From Apiospora phragmitis (taxonomy: Eukaryota; Ascomycota; Sordariomycetes; Amphisphaeriales; Apiosporaceae): a stretch of DNA of 64,000 bases. The DNA is taken from assembly GCA_038363925.1 (NCBI GenBank), contig JAQQWL010000003.1:372001-436000 (forward strand), read 5' to 3'. A program made the translations under genes and the position numbers. The notes beneath the pieces are model-generated. The model worked only from the letters and a program-made list of their open reading frames with translations. It was not told the DNA's origin and searched no databases. This document shows positions 11,362 through 21,750 of this stretch, one piece after another (position 1 is the first letter of the stretch; each line of letters opens with the position of its first letter).

Positions 11362-12916
11362 CTAGCATAAGAAGAGCAGATGCAGCAGCATGACTGCTGT
11401 CATACCACCCCCTACAACCCCGTAGCACCTCGCCCCCGCGCTCCTCTTCTCCGCCTCAGCCCAGGCATCCCGCGTCACCGGCGCCGTCCGCCCATTGCAG
11501 CTATACTCCCCCGGAAACAGCCCGACGCCCCGCAACTCGTCCATGGCCGTGCAGTTGAAGTCGGGGTCCGTCGACGCGACCTCGAAGCGCTCGGTCACGC
11601 GCCCGTGCCGGCGGATGTCGGGCCGGGTCCTCCTCGTCCCAGAAGCTGTTGCCGCCGGGCACGCCTGGCGACCAGAAGGCCCAGAGGAAGTCCTCGAAGA
11701 AGGCGTTCGTGATGTTGCCCTCGAGCACGACGGTCGTGAAGTTGCCCATGCAGCGCGCCGACGGGGAACCGGAGACGGACGCGCCGCCGCCGCCGCCGCC
11801 CGTGCAGTAGCCGTTGTACCAGCGGTCGTTGCCCGCGCCGTCGACATCGGTGGAGTTTTGGAGGTGCGTCGTGGTCGGGTGCAGGTACATGCGCGGCAGG
11901 TTGCGCAGCACGAGGCCCTTGGTCGCCGCGGTTAGGCCCGAGGAGGAGCCCAGCGGCGCGGTCCAGTCGAACCAGGAGTTGCCGACGTAGTCGGGCGCGA
12001 ACCGCTCGAAGTCGGAACAGTTCTGCAGGTCCAGGCTCGCGACGGACCGCGGGCGGAAGGGGGCCGCTAGGCTGCTGTTGCGCACCACGAGCTCGTCGAT
12101 GTCGCCGTCGACCCAGAGCTTCCGCACCCCTGACACGTGGGCGCGGTCGACGTGCTCGGAACGGATCCACGCGGCCGCGTCGCCGTCCAGGTCCAGGTCG
12201 AGGCGCGCCGTGTGGTTGTGCTTCAGGATGACACCGAAGTCGGTCGAGTCGTCCTCGGTCTGGGGGACGTCGGGGTCGGTGTGGAAGTCACTGATGGTGA
12301 GGTGGTCGATGTTGTAGGAGTTGTCGTCCTCGGCGTCGAGCAGCGTCAGGGTCTGCAAATTCGCATGGGGACCGCAGTTGCGGAACTCGAGGGTGCTGGC
12401 GTGGTCGGTGGGGATCCGCCGCTGCCGGAAGACGTCCAGGCGCGGCAGGTCGACGGCGTGGAACTCGGCAAAGCCGTACAGCTCGTACAGGTCGATGCTG
12501 GTCACGGCGGGCAAGTCCTCCAAGACCAACTCGCCGCCACTCTGTTTCTGGCGCCCCACCCGCAAGAGCTTCGTGAAGTTGACGTTCTGCAGCTTGGGCA
12601 TGCCCCGTAGCACGAGATCGCCGTCGATCTCCCAGATGGCCTTGTTGCGGAGCGCCGTCACTTGCGACCCGTCCTCGCTGCGCACGGAACCCTCCACTAC
12701 GTCGATGCCGTCGAGGGAGATGTCGCCGGTGGCGTCACTGGCCAGGACGACGTCGTGGTCGATGACTTGGCACCCCTTGTCCCCGACTGCGGCGTCGACA
12801 TCGGCTTGGGAATGAATAGTGAGCGAATCGCAATGCACTGGGTGGTAGTCCGCGGAGGCTGTGCCGAGAAGCAGAAGCCAGGCTAGCAGCCCGTTTCTTG
12901 GTGATGGCTGCATCAT
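11362..12916 (-). pseudogene. ECM33/SPS2-like GPI-anchored wall protein with an apparent 1-nt frameshift
   Basis: From the Met at 12916 a signal peptide (MMQPSPRNGLLAWLLLLGTASA) is followed by a receptor-L/leucine-rich-like ectodomain with many N-glycosylation sequons (NFT, NHT, NSS, NCS, NST, NIT). This is the ECM33 family pattern of GPI wall proteins needed for normal wall structure. The reading frame holds until FWDEED near 11630. The expected tail, RRHGRVTERFEVAS, then a Cys-containing segment and a C-terminal hydrophobic GPI signal (MTAVMLLHLLFLC), continues in another frame to a stop at 11362. No GT-AG intron fits at the switch. Removing one base in the run at about 11621-11630 would join them. 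The cause may be a real frameshift or a base-calling error, because both halves look well preserved. If the shift is an error, this is a normal gene of about 518 aa. Confidence 0.75.
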
Positions 12917-14440
12917 GACGGAGTGGGAGAGCAAGAGCGAGAGGAAGAGCAAAGGCAAGACGCCGCGAGATCACGATCATCCATCGTGCCATCGCCCGAT
13001 ATTTGTACCAGCAGGGCGGGTCTTAAGGCTGCCGCGGTCAATCTCCGAAGCGCGCCGCGTAGCCGGATTGCCGTAATATCGTGGGTGTGCAAGTGTGGCA
13101 GGGGTGAGTGTGGATGAGCCGCCAAGCCGCCGGTTTCTGGACCAATTCAGGCAGCGTCACTGCGATCAGTCCACATCGGTCGGCCGATACCGTCCGGAAC
13201 AACTCTTGAATTTCTTAGGGACCACCCTGGGGAGCACGATGTTACCTTTTCCATGTCTGTCTGATCATGTGCTAGATAAGGTACTGTGCTGGTAGTCAGG
13301 TAGACAACCATCATAAGTTTTGTGTTTGTACAAGTAAGCATTCTGCGAGTGGGCCGCAGGTCTTAGAATAGCGTACGGCGCAGCCCCGACACGGCGTTAG
13401 CGACTCTTGGCTATGGGCCAGACGGGTCGTACTTTACAGGGGAATCCCTCGTTCTCGATTTGATTCTAGGGGGGTTCCAGGGAGCAAAAGTTGCTCTATA
13501 CGAATGTCGCATGCAACTAATATCCTATCCAAGTAACATTTTTTCTTTTCCCCTTATGTCGGTTCACAACAGATCAGCCAAAGCTCGGATAAGCTCAGGA
13601 AGCCATTGTATTATACCCGATGCTTTCCGAGTCTTCAAATGACAAAACTTGATGGCAGCTGGCGAGACGGAATAAGAACAGCACCCTCCCTCCTTTCCTC
13701 CAGTCTAGTATCTCGTCCAGATACACGAAGCATCAATGAGAAACTTGGGGGTGCCAATGATCCAGGACCGTATTGGTGTTAACAATATCCCGCAGCTTCG
13801 CCGCCCCGAAGGTGCTTATGGATCCTAGAATCATCGTGGTTTCAGTTTCCACTCTACCGTCAGCTATTCCATAGTCAGTCGTTCCTTCGCTCGTTACAGT
13901 ACACCACCTCAAACTTGCCACTGAGAACTGTAGGTACGTGAACGCAAATTGATTGTGTCACTACTCGATAGCGCCTACTCAAGCCGACACCCAGGCCCCA
14001 TGCGCGCTGGACCTGCGCTGCAGGATCGAGACGCGAAGTGTCACGGCGCCGACACCAACACACTCTAGCCAACTGAGCCAGGCCGCCCCAACCGGGCAAA
14101 AGGACTACATTGTCAAGTCAGCGTCTTGAATGTCTACTAGGGCTTATTAGCGACCCCTTACACAAAGGAGCTCTTTTTCTTGACCAACCCAGGCCAATGC
14201 TGTAGGTAATAGTTTTTGTAGGGCTCAAGGGATCGTTCGGGAACATGATTGGAGGTCTATACGACTCTAGCTCTAACCTTCATACCCGTCATGGGCGCCT
14301 TCACTACTTTCGAGCTGGACCAACTTGATTGACACGCGGTGTCAGTCTGGAACTTTCATGGCCCGAAGTGACTGCGTAGAAACTGGCGCACACTCTGTTG
14401 ATATAAAGACTGCTGAACTATCACATCACTCCCTGCTGCC
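12917..14440. other. Intergenic, no supported gene; degenerate tRNA-like A-box near 14085 (minus)
   Basis: Short frames here lack domains and overlap one another. On the minus strand around 14095-14020, TGGCTCAGTTGGCTAGAG matches a tRNA D-arm/A-box, but the T-arm is poor (TCTCGATCC) and no acceptor stem closes. At best it is a decayed tRNA. Confidence 0.4.
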
Positions 14441-15702
14441 TTATGCATTCCCGTGCGCTTCATCAACCCTCATCAGCACCGATGCATCATTATTCAACAA
14501 GCCCCACATGTCCGGAAATTGGTTGATATCATACAAATCGTAAGGGGCCGCGGCTGTGTCACTAGCAGGTAATATAGCTTCACTTTCAATATGCAGCCTT
14601 TCCAGAGGGGGAAGATCATCCCATGACAGGAATCTGGGCCTTTCCATTGACACGCCCGGGACGTAACCCGGGGCTGATGTACCATTACTCCAATCAATAG
14701 ACCCAAATTTTACTGACGCAGAACCCATGTCCAGTACTGTATCGTATGTGAAATTTGACAAAGACGGATTTGGGGGTGAACCCGAGATCCAAGCGTCTCT
14801 ATCGTTGAATCCGTGCGAAGTAGAAATGCTTAGGCAAGACCGACTGGATCCATGGGACCTCGTTCCAGGCAAATCAGTCGACTCTTCCGTCTTAGGTTGC
14901 CCTAGGGGATTATTATCCAGGTCTTGCAGTGTAGGGAATCTTCCCCTATAATCGCTCAAGGCCTTGGCTATGTGGTCCCTCAGGGGGTCCGGAGAGTGCT
15001 CACTTGGCGGTCTTCCCGTCGAGAGTAAGGAGTCTCGGAGGCTACCGGCTAAGTGTCCCGCCAGGTTCTCCCACCAGTTACCGAGGTACTCATTGTCCAG
15101 AGTCGGGCCAGCGACTGACGGTGCCCTCAGATTGGCCTCGAGGTTATCTGACAAATGGTTTCTCAGCACGCCGCACTCTTGATTGTCATAGTGCATGTCA
15201 ACTCACAAGGCGTTTCGGGTTGCTTCACCACGGGAAACAGGATATTCCATATCTCGTACCACTTATCCTCGGGGTTCTGGCATGAACTTCGCTTCCGACT
15301 CTTCAGCATGCTCATTTTTTCCTGTCCGATCCCTTGGACGACTTGGTCCCTGTACGAATTGTCCTTCCACAGGCATGGAGTGGTCTGTCGCATATGCGCG
15401 GTGAGGTCCTTGTCCTGCTTGAAGGTCTCGAGGCAGCGATCGCACGACATCCGATAGTGACACCGGTAGATGTGCTCCTTGAGACGGGGTATTTCCACCC
15501 ATCCCCGGCTGGCACACAGGGTGTCTCGGGAATACCGCTCCGGGTAGGCGGCGTACAACGGACAGGCAAAGGGTTGCTGATATGCAGGATCTGAACGGGT
15601 CCTTTTTTGATCTCGGTGGCATCTGCTATCATCATCGAGGGGCGGCGGGCGCTTGGACGATGTGCCTCGGCAGCCAGGGGCTAATGGATCTCGCTCGTCC
15701 AT
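14441..15702 (-). CDS. Fungal C2H2-type zinc-finger protein (400 aa), two exons
   Basis: Exons are 15702-15207 and 15147-14441. The 59-bp intron (donor GTGAGT, acceptor GTCAG) keeps the frame and produces PETPYNLEANL across the join. The N-terminal module has two linked metal-site candidates: C47, C63, H77, H82 and C87, C90, H103, C110. It is followed by the motif W148-x2-I-W-x-I-L-F-P157. This is a recurrent fungal module whose function is not established; DNA or protein binding is only inferred from the Cys/His pattern. The rest (about 170-400) is acidic, Ser/Pro-rich and probably disordered. The N-terminus is basic and could act as a nuclear signal. The same module, with the same spacings, is fused behind a HET domain in the gene at 60804-64000. 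No close neighbour suggests a pathway. Confidence 0.8.
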
Positions 15703-18501
15703 CCCATTGGTGGAAACGCAAGCGGCAACTGAATCAAAGCACCGCGCCTAGAGACTGAGAACTTAGGCAACTAAATGAGCATACAACTATTCTGAGGTGG
15801 CGAATTGCATGTATGTATGTATTGAGGAAATTTCCCTGAGACGCCAGGTTCATGAAAGAAACAACATATAAAAGTCGGTTATGCTCACCTTCTCGCAAAG
15901 GTGGAGAGAGCCTCGTTCGCAGGGAACCAATTCGACAAGCGCTCTATTGCGCTTAGCCTTCATCAAGTTTGTTATGTCCGACTGTTTCTAAGCATTGTTC
16001 GAGGATGATGCTAACAGATCGGCAACCGATTGGGACGGCTAACAGGTGCAATCTGCTGACACTCCAATTCTGAGAAGGGAAAGTAACGTTCGAAAGGACG
16101 CCCGAGGCAGACAGACAGACAGAGATGACTAGAAGGCAACAAAGTGAAAAAACCGCAGGAAAAGGCAGAAAGCGGGCAACGATGGGTAAGTAGTCCATGG
16201 AAGGCAGGCAATGCTGACGATTGTGGTGGAGTCGGGCTAGACCTGCATGCTGACGCCCGACTGCTACCATCAAAGCCGTGTATTACTGAAACCCGCAGAT
16301 CAGGCTGCAGATTACGACTGCACTGCCCCGATATGCCGCGTATCTATGCGAAAGACATTTTAAGCCACCAATAATCAAAAGGAGGGGGGGGGGTGGTTCA
16401 CCGACTCTTCCTGTTGACGCCCATCACATCCATAGACAGCAAGGAGAAAACTACAGGATAGAATATTTTTGAAAGTCTCATCTCGGAATGATGCTGTGAA
16501 CGTCCCTGCAGTATACTAAGTCGAACGTCAAAAAGCACGTCCGTGTATCCTTGGGGCAGGAATTCCCACCAGCGCTCCCCCATGACATGAACAACGAACA
16601 CTCGGCAAGCAATATATGTGCAATGACTCTGATCCTGGTCAGAGTCTGCATAAGGTTGCCCGGCTGGTATGAGGGATATAACAAGACATGCAATTCCTCG
16701 GTTTCCTCCGCCACACTCGGCACCCATCATAAGGCACCAGGCGATAAGATGTCCCAGGTGCCGTCCCATCGCCATTTCCCAATCAACCTTGCCTCAGTGT
16801 CCTTGACCTGCGAAATTCAAAGAAGCTGGAGTGCTTGCAAACTCGCTATTCGAATTCGACTCAGTCAACTATAGCCTTGACCAAAGCGACAAACGAAAAA
16901 GGGGTTTGGCCGAAAACGTCGACCCGGTATCCTCTTGGAGCCCAAGAGCATTCATAGGTCTCCTTGCCTGGCGATCGAAGGAGCCTCCGAATTCACTTTC
17001 CAGGATAATCGATCAGCATGGCATTCTACATTCTAGAATGGCAAGGGTCTTTGATTGGGTTGCTTACTCAGATTCCCCCGTCCTGCAGCAGCGCAGTTGT
17101 TTCGATTGCCATTACAGATGGAACGGGCCGAGACTGAGAGAACAGACAAATCATGTAGCTGGTTGCCAATCCTCGAGACTAGCCATTGGCGAGATGTTTG
17201 ACCGTGACCGCCCACTCAAGGGGACTCGCACACCCACCCACCACCCTCTTCGACTGACCAAGTTCCTGCCCAGCAAGGCGTAGGCTATCACAGTGTCCAG
17301 TAGCAGCCTTCAGTTGGTAGCATTGTCCGCCCACCAAGCACCGTGCGAACGAGAATGTGCCGACTGACCCTAGCATACCGTCTTGAGGGGGGGCTTTGGC
17401 CAGTAGGACACTTTGCGGTTGCTACTCCACCTTTTGCCACCTCCTATTCCAACACTGGCCCGGCAAAGAAAGATGATCTTGATTGTAAAACCATTGTGGG
17501 TGACTTTCGACGCTCCGAGACTCCTCTTGTCTTCTGACAACATCATCAAAGTTCATAAACGACGTTCGGCGAAGCCTCCCTGGTTCGCATCGCTGAAAAG
17601 CTCTGTACCCGAGACGCATCTGAGTCGGTATGGCCACCCATTCATCTTCCAAGTCCGGGTCACCGATCTGTCCACAAGTAAGCTGATGTGATGTACTCAG
17701 GTAGCTCATAGCAAGCGACAAACAAACAACGCTTGGACTTCTCCGCAAAACACATCGTCAAGATCGCCTCGTCGCTCCGACTTGAAGCCAGGAGAAGCTC
17801 GCCGCGCCTTCCAGCAAACACTTGACTGCCGTATCAAACTCCCAAAAGTACACTTGTCCTATGGTACCCTGCCACAATAGCATTACCTTAGGAGTAGGTC
17901 GGAATCGCGGCGAACGAGCACCCAGCGTGTAAGGCCAACTGACCTCTCCAAAGAGCAACAAGAAGTGACTCGACTGTATCGTCGGCAAATTATATACTCT
18001 TTCATTTAGTTAATGAGCCAGTCCGAAATACTCGTCATCTCCAACATTCCGTCCTTTCCAACAGTGTGTCAACAGTAAAGCAGCTCGTCTGTCTGTCAAC
18101 AACCAAAGCCCCTGTCAAGGCCTTAGCGCCGAAACGTAATCGACGGCCGACGCGCTTCAACAGCTCGACATACTCAAACAAGCTTTTGTCAAACTACTTG
18201 ATGTGGCAACTCTGCTTCTTGGCTCCATGGCAATCAGAATCACGATAGCGGCGAGTGCTGCGGCACTGCGGGTGATGACTTCATCATTGCCCCTCCCCTG
18301 TGTGGACAAATGAGAAGAAGAAGTATCTGTTTACTCCCCTTGGCCATGCTCTGTGGCATAGCGGCTGGTGCACCATCAGTAAACGTCGGTATACCTAATT
18401 AGCATGCATATTATGGATTGCCTTTGCTGAACTTGCCAAGGCACCTATGGCCTCGAAGCTGCTCCAGAGTGCGAGGGCTGAGTCAGTCCCTGGCCCCATC
18501 A
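15703..18501. other. 2.8-kb gene-poor stretch
   Basis: Several short frames exist on both strands (for example 16831-17283 plus, 17422-17988 minus), none with a domain or splice-supported extension. A G-rich run sits near 16384-16393. The promoter of the C2H2 gene should be at the left end. Confidence 0.45.
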
Positions 18502-19218
18502 ATGGTCGGTATAAGCCCGGTCAACCACGTAAAGAGAATGCATGCTGACCAAGTTGCAATAGCGAATTTCGATGGCCCGTCAATCCCATCACTTGTGGGC
18601 ACCACTTCGACGACCCTGAGATCGGTTGGGATCGTCGTCGCTCTTGTCGCCATCATTGCTTTGGGAAAGACCGCTTCCTTTGCTTCTGCACGTATCGAGA
18701 GCCAAACTGGAGATGTGGTGCCACGCACAAACCACATCGAGCACGTTGTAGTCTCCTCCCATAGTAGCGTCGTGCTTCGCAGCGAGGAGAACCTACCTCT
18801 CGACAGCAACTTCGCAGAACCAAGCGATTCAGATGAGGAGACTGAAGTCATTGATCGGATGTTCCACGACATTTTCCCACCGCCTGGCCACAATGAGAAT
18901 TCATATACAGCCCTCGACCAAGACCAGAACCATTATATCCATCTGGCCGGGTCCCAGTTCGGACTTGATGGCCTGCCTAGCGTTCGAAGAGGCGTTCGGG
19001 TGCCTTCTTCCCGATGGTCTTCAGCGGCGTCTCTCAGCAGCGAGTCTTTTGATGCGGGATCGGGAACTGCTCAACTTGACGAAATTCGTATGATAGCCGA
19101 CAGCTGCCACAGCCCTGATTTCGATTATACTTGCAACTCACTAAGAGATGATGAAAGTGTCTCGGTGGCGAGCATGGCCGTGCTCTTCGATCAAGATGAG
19201 TCGCAAGACTTTCCTTAG
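18502..19218 (+). CDS. Hypothetical acidic protein with one membrane segment
   Basis: I do not recognise the family. From the Met at 18502 the frame encodes a hydrophobic helix (SVGIVVALVAIIALG) followed by about 150 mostly acidic, Ser-rich residues (PSDSDEETEV, DQDESQDFP end), suggesting a single-pass protein with a long acidic tail. A likely intron lies at 18509-18562: donor GTATAAGC, GCTGAC branch point, acceptor AATAG. It is 54 nt, a multiple of three without a stop, so spliced and unspliced forms share the frame (about 220 and 238 aa). Splicing gives the start MVANFDGPS. An alternative upstream ATG near 18448 opens a different frame that runs into the same donor; after splicing it would encode a Cys-rich sequence that looks less protein-like. 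Existence of a gene is fairly likely, its start less so. Confidence 0.5.
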   Translation: MVGISPVNHVKRMHADQVAIANFDGPSIPSLVGTTSTTLRSVGIVVALVAIIALGKTASFASARIESQTGDVVPRTNHIEHVVVSSHSSVVLRSEENLPLDSNFAEPSDSDEETEVIDRMFHDIFPPPGHNENSYTALDQDQNHYIHLAGSQFGLDGLPSVRRGVRVPSSRWSSAASLSSESFDAGSGTAQLDEIRMIADSCHSPDFDYTCNSLRDDESVSVASMAVLFDQDESQDFP

Positions 19219-20583
19219 ACTCATGTGGGAACCAGCTTTGGCGAGGGTACTGAAGGCCTACCATCGCAGAGTCGAAGACTTTGGGAGAATTGGCGAGAAA
19301 ACATCCCATAATAGATTCCGAGTCGAATAGACAAACCTTTTTTAAAAGATTCCATGAAAATCTCAGAAAGTGAATGCATTCTGAAGACGGGATTTCATTT
19401 CGTACCTGCGATTGCCTACGAAAAGAAGAATGTCACTGGCGAAAACATATCAATATTCATCTTACGCCGGAATACGAAGAACTGACTCCCTAATAACTGC
19501 CTGAAACGATAAGCCCAAACACTTGACTCAGACAACGGAGCGAATCCTCATTGGGGGCAAGGGGCTGACAGGGGAGTCATGTGGGGGCAGCCTGACAGAG
19601 CCCTTCGCGGCGATTGGATCTGATTGGTATATCGCAGGCGTATTACACCGAGGCCTGACGCGACCCGGGAGACTTGCCGTCTCATGCTACCGAGTGAAAG
19701 GTCTTAATGGTCCACGTCAGAGGTGACGCCCCTTTGTTATTGAAGGATTATTCCGCCACAGACCAATAGCAGCCTTTCCTTACGTCGAAAGGAGTCCGCC
19801 TAGGCTATCTGGACGAGCAATATAGGGGAGGGATCAACTAAGCTCTTGATAACCAATGATACTCAAGCTACTGCCCGTAGCTTATCCGAGTGAGATGTCA
19901 AACTGCGCTTTGTAGGTTTCTGAGAATTTGTGTAAATCAGCATGTTGATCCCGGGGAAGTCGGTGGTCCATTGAAGATGTAGTATGTAATCACACTAACC
20001 GTACCACCCCATTCGGGTACTATGTATGAATCCAAAGTTCCACAGTGATGCCAAGAGTCTTTCAGCGCGAAAGTCCGACAATAAACGATTACTTCACCAT
20101 CCCCACCCTGTGGCGAGATGAGACGCCTCTTCGACGCAGCTGAGCTGAAGAAGTCGAACCTTGTCATCTCCGCGGACTTCGCCGAGACCAAGGCTCTCCT
20201 CGCCTGCGCCCCGACAGTAAGCGCAGCAATTACTTCCCGTATGAGTTAATGGACAGCTTTCACACAGCGCTGTTGGTGCTGGTGTGAGCCGTCACGAATA
20301 AACCCCTGTCAGCCAATGAAGCCGTGAAGTGATTCTCAGATGGATACCTATACTTTGAGACATGCAGACTTGATTCAGACAGGCTCCAGGCTGTTCCTCG
20401 AAAGGGTATTTCTACAAAAGTTGGGTCCCCGGGTGCTGAATGGTACTGTACGGGGTCTTCGATGTTTGGTTGGAAGGGTTACTAGTACTCAGGTGCTTTC
20501 AAGACTTGCTCAATTGGCTGACCCGACGTTCAGAACATCCCTGGGCTGTTAGGTAGTATTCATCTTCCCTCTGTCAGCGGTGT
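19219..20583. other. Intergenic, exon-like island near 20118-20217 only
   Basis: Mostly without coding signal. An open stretch on the plus strand starting at the ATG near 20119 (MRRLFDAAELKKSN...) runs about 33 codons to a GTAAGC donor-like site, but no partner exon was found. It may be a relic of a gene lost here. Confidence 0.35.
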
Positions 20584-20666
20584 TGTAGTCACCCTCCATT
20601 CTAGTGCAGTTGGGCACGGGGCGTATTAATCACGCACTGCATGACCTGAAGCCTGAAGCCAAGGGA
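20584..20666 (+). repeat. Degenerate direct repeat, left copy
   Basis: This copy shares a core with the segment at 25471-25552: GCAGTTGGGCA, GGGCGTATTA, CACTG/CACTC, then TGAAGCC, in the same order and orientation with small gaps. Both begin with GTAGT(C/T)AC. The two copies lie about 4.9 kb apart and bracket two decayed genes. They may be the diverged ends of a mobile element or an old duplication; no transposase is visible between them. Confidence 0.6.
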
Positions 20667-20805
20667 GTTTTCAGTCTTTTAGACATTACCTAGATATGCC
20701 ATGGTTTCTTCCCTCGAAGAATGACTAATTAAGAAGCGAAAAGTTTCCTCCCCAATAGGAGAAACAGTCCAGTACATGATGAACACATAATCTTTCACCC
20801 ACTAA

Positions 20806-21350
20806 ATCCAATATTGACGAGGGTAATCCTCCGGCATCTCCGCATCCATGTACGCGAAGTACAGGATGAACACGGTCCCACCGATGACGATATCCGCCAA
20901 GCGAGGTCCCTCAGCGTCCGCTTTCACGAACAAAGCCCTCGGGCCGCTACCGCCAGTCTGTGACGACTATAAATGGCCCACGTAGTGGTCCAGCAAGCGG
21001 CGCACGTCGGCGGCCGCCTGCGCCTCCCACTCCGTGCTGTAGGGCTCTTAGTCCAGCCGCCACGCCGTGAGGTTCTTAGCCGTTCGCCTCGATCTGCAGG
21101 CCGTTGAACAGGATCCACTGTTAGTTTAGGAGTCGCGGCTTAGAAGTTTCTTTACGCCGGAGTCCGCTAATTGTCGCCAATGTACTGCGAGATGGCGGGT
21201 TTCCCTCTGAGGAAGAAATAGCAGATTCCGACGACGCGCCGGCGCTTTGAAAGGTCGGGACCTGGCCTAGGGAGAACTTGGCCAAGAACTCGGGCATCTT
21301 ATTTGTCACACCGGCGTCGAAGGCCATGGGGACCTTGAATTCCAGGCCTG
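20806..21350 (-). pseudogene. Decayed eEF1B-gamma/GST-like gene
   Basis: Four collinear blocks on the minus strand match the glutathione S-transferase fold of the elongation factor 1B-gamma type. Block 1 (about 21350-21130) has KVPMAFDAGVTNKMPEFLAKF then LGQVPTF and an ESAI segment. Block 2 (about 21115-21077) has WILFNGLQIE. Block 3 (about 21065-20965) has LTAWRLD, a stop, EPYSTEWEAQAAADVRRLLDHY. Block 4 (about 20935-20806) has LADIVIGG, FILYFAYMDAEMPEDYP and a terminal stop. The blocks lie in different frames and are interrupted by stops, and no intron set rescues them. No C-terminal EF1G domain is visible, so the source was probably a stand-alone GST-like paralogue. Similarity is judged from family knowledge, not a search. 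Confidence 0.65.
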
Positions 21351-21750
21351 TCCGATTTTGAGTGGGAGATTGGTAAGAGTACTTTGGTCAGCTACCGGAT
21401 TGAGAGACGAGGACCGGTTATAAATGTCAGCGAATGGATCCTTCGGAGATATACTGGAATCACATATCCTGTACGATGCCGGGTATAACCAATGAAATGT
21501 CACCAAACACCACACCACCACTGCACTGCATTTCATATTTCGGATTGAACCATTCATGTTCAGAAGCCCTCCTCCCTGACAGTCGGTGTGTCGGATCATG
21601 GCCTGGACCAATTACGTGCGACCACTCGTAGGGCTGCCTGAAGTCCTACAAAAGACCACCTTCTCCAACACAGCCATCCTGAAATGTCAATCCTCAACTC
21701 ACTCTCGGCTCACGTCCTGCATAACGTTCAACATCATCAAATCACCACCT

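Noticed and set aside
14020..14100. tRNA-like sequence on the minus strand (good A-box)
   Set aside because: The acceptor stem does not close and the T-arm has mismatches; at best a dead tRNA.
20119..20217. Exon-like open stretch ending at a GTAAGC donor
   Set aside because: No partner exon or recognisable family; kept only as a note on the intergenic region.
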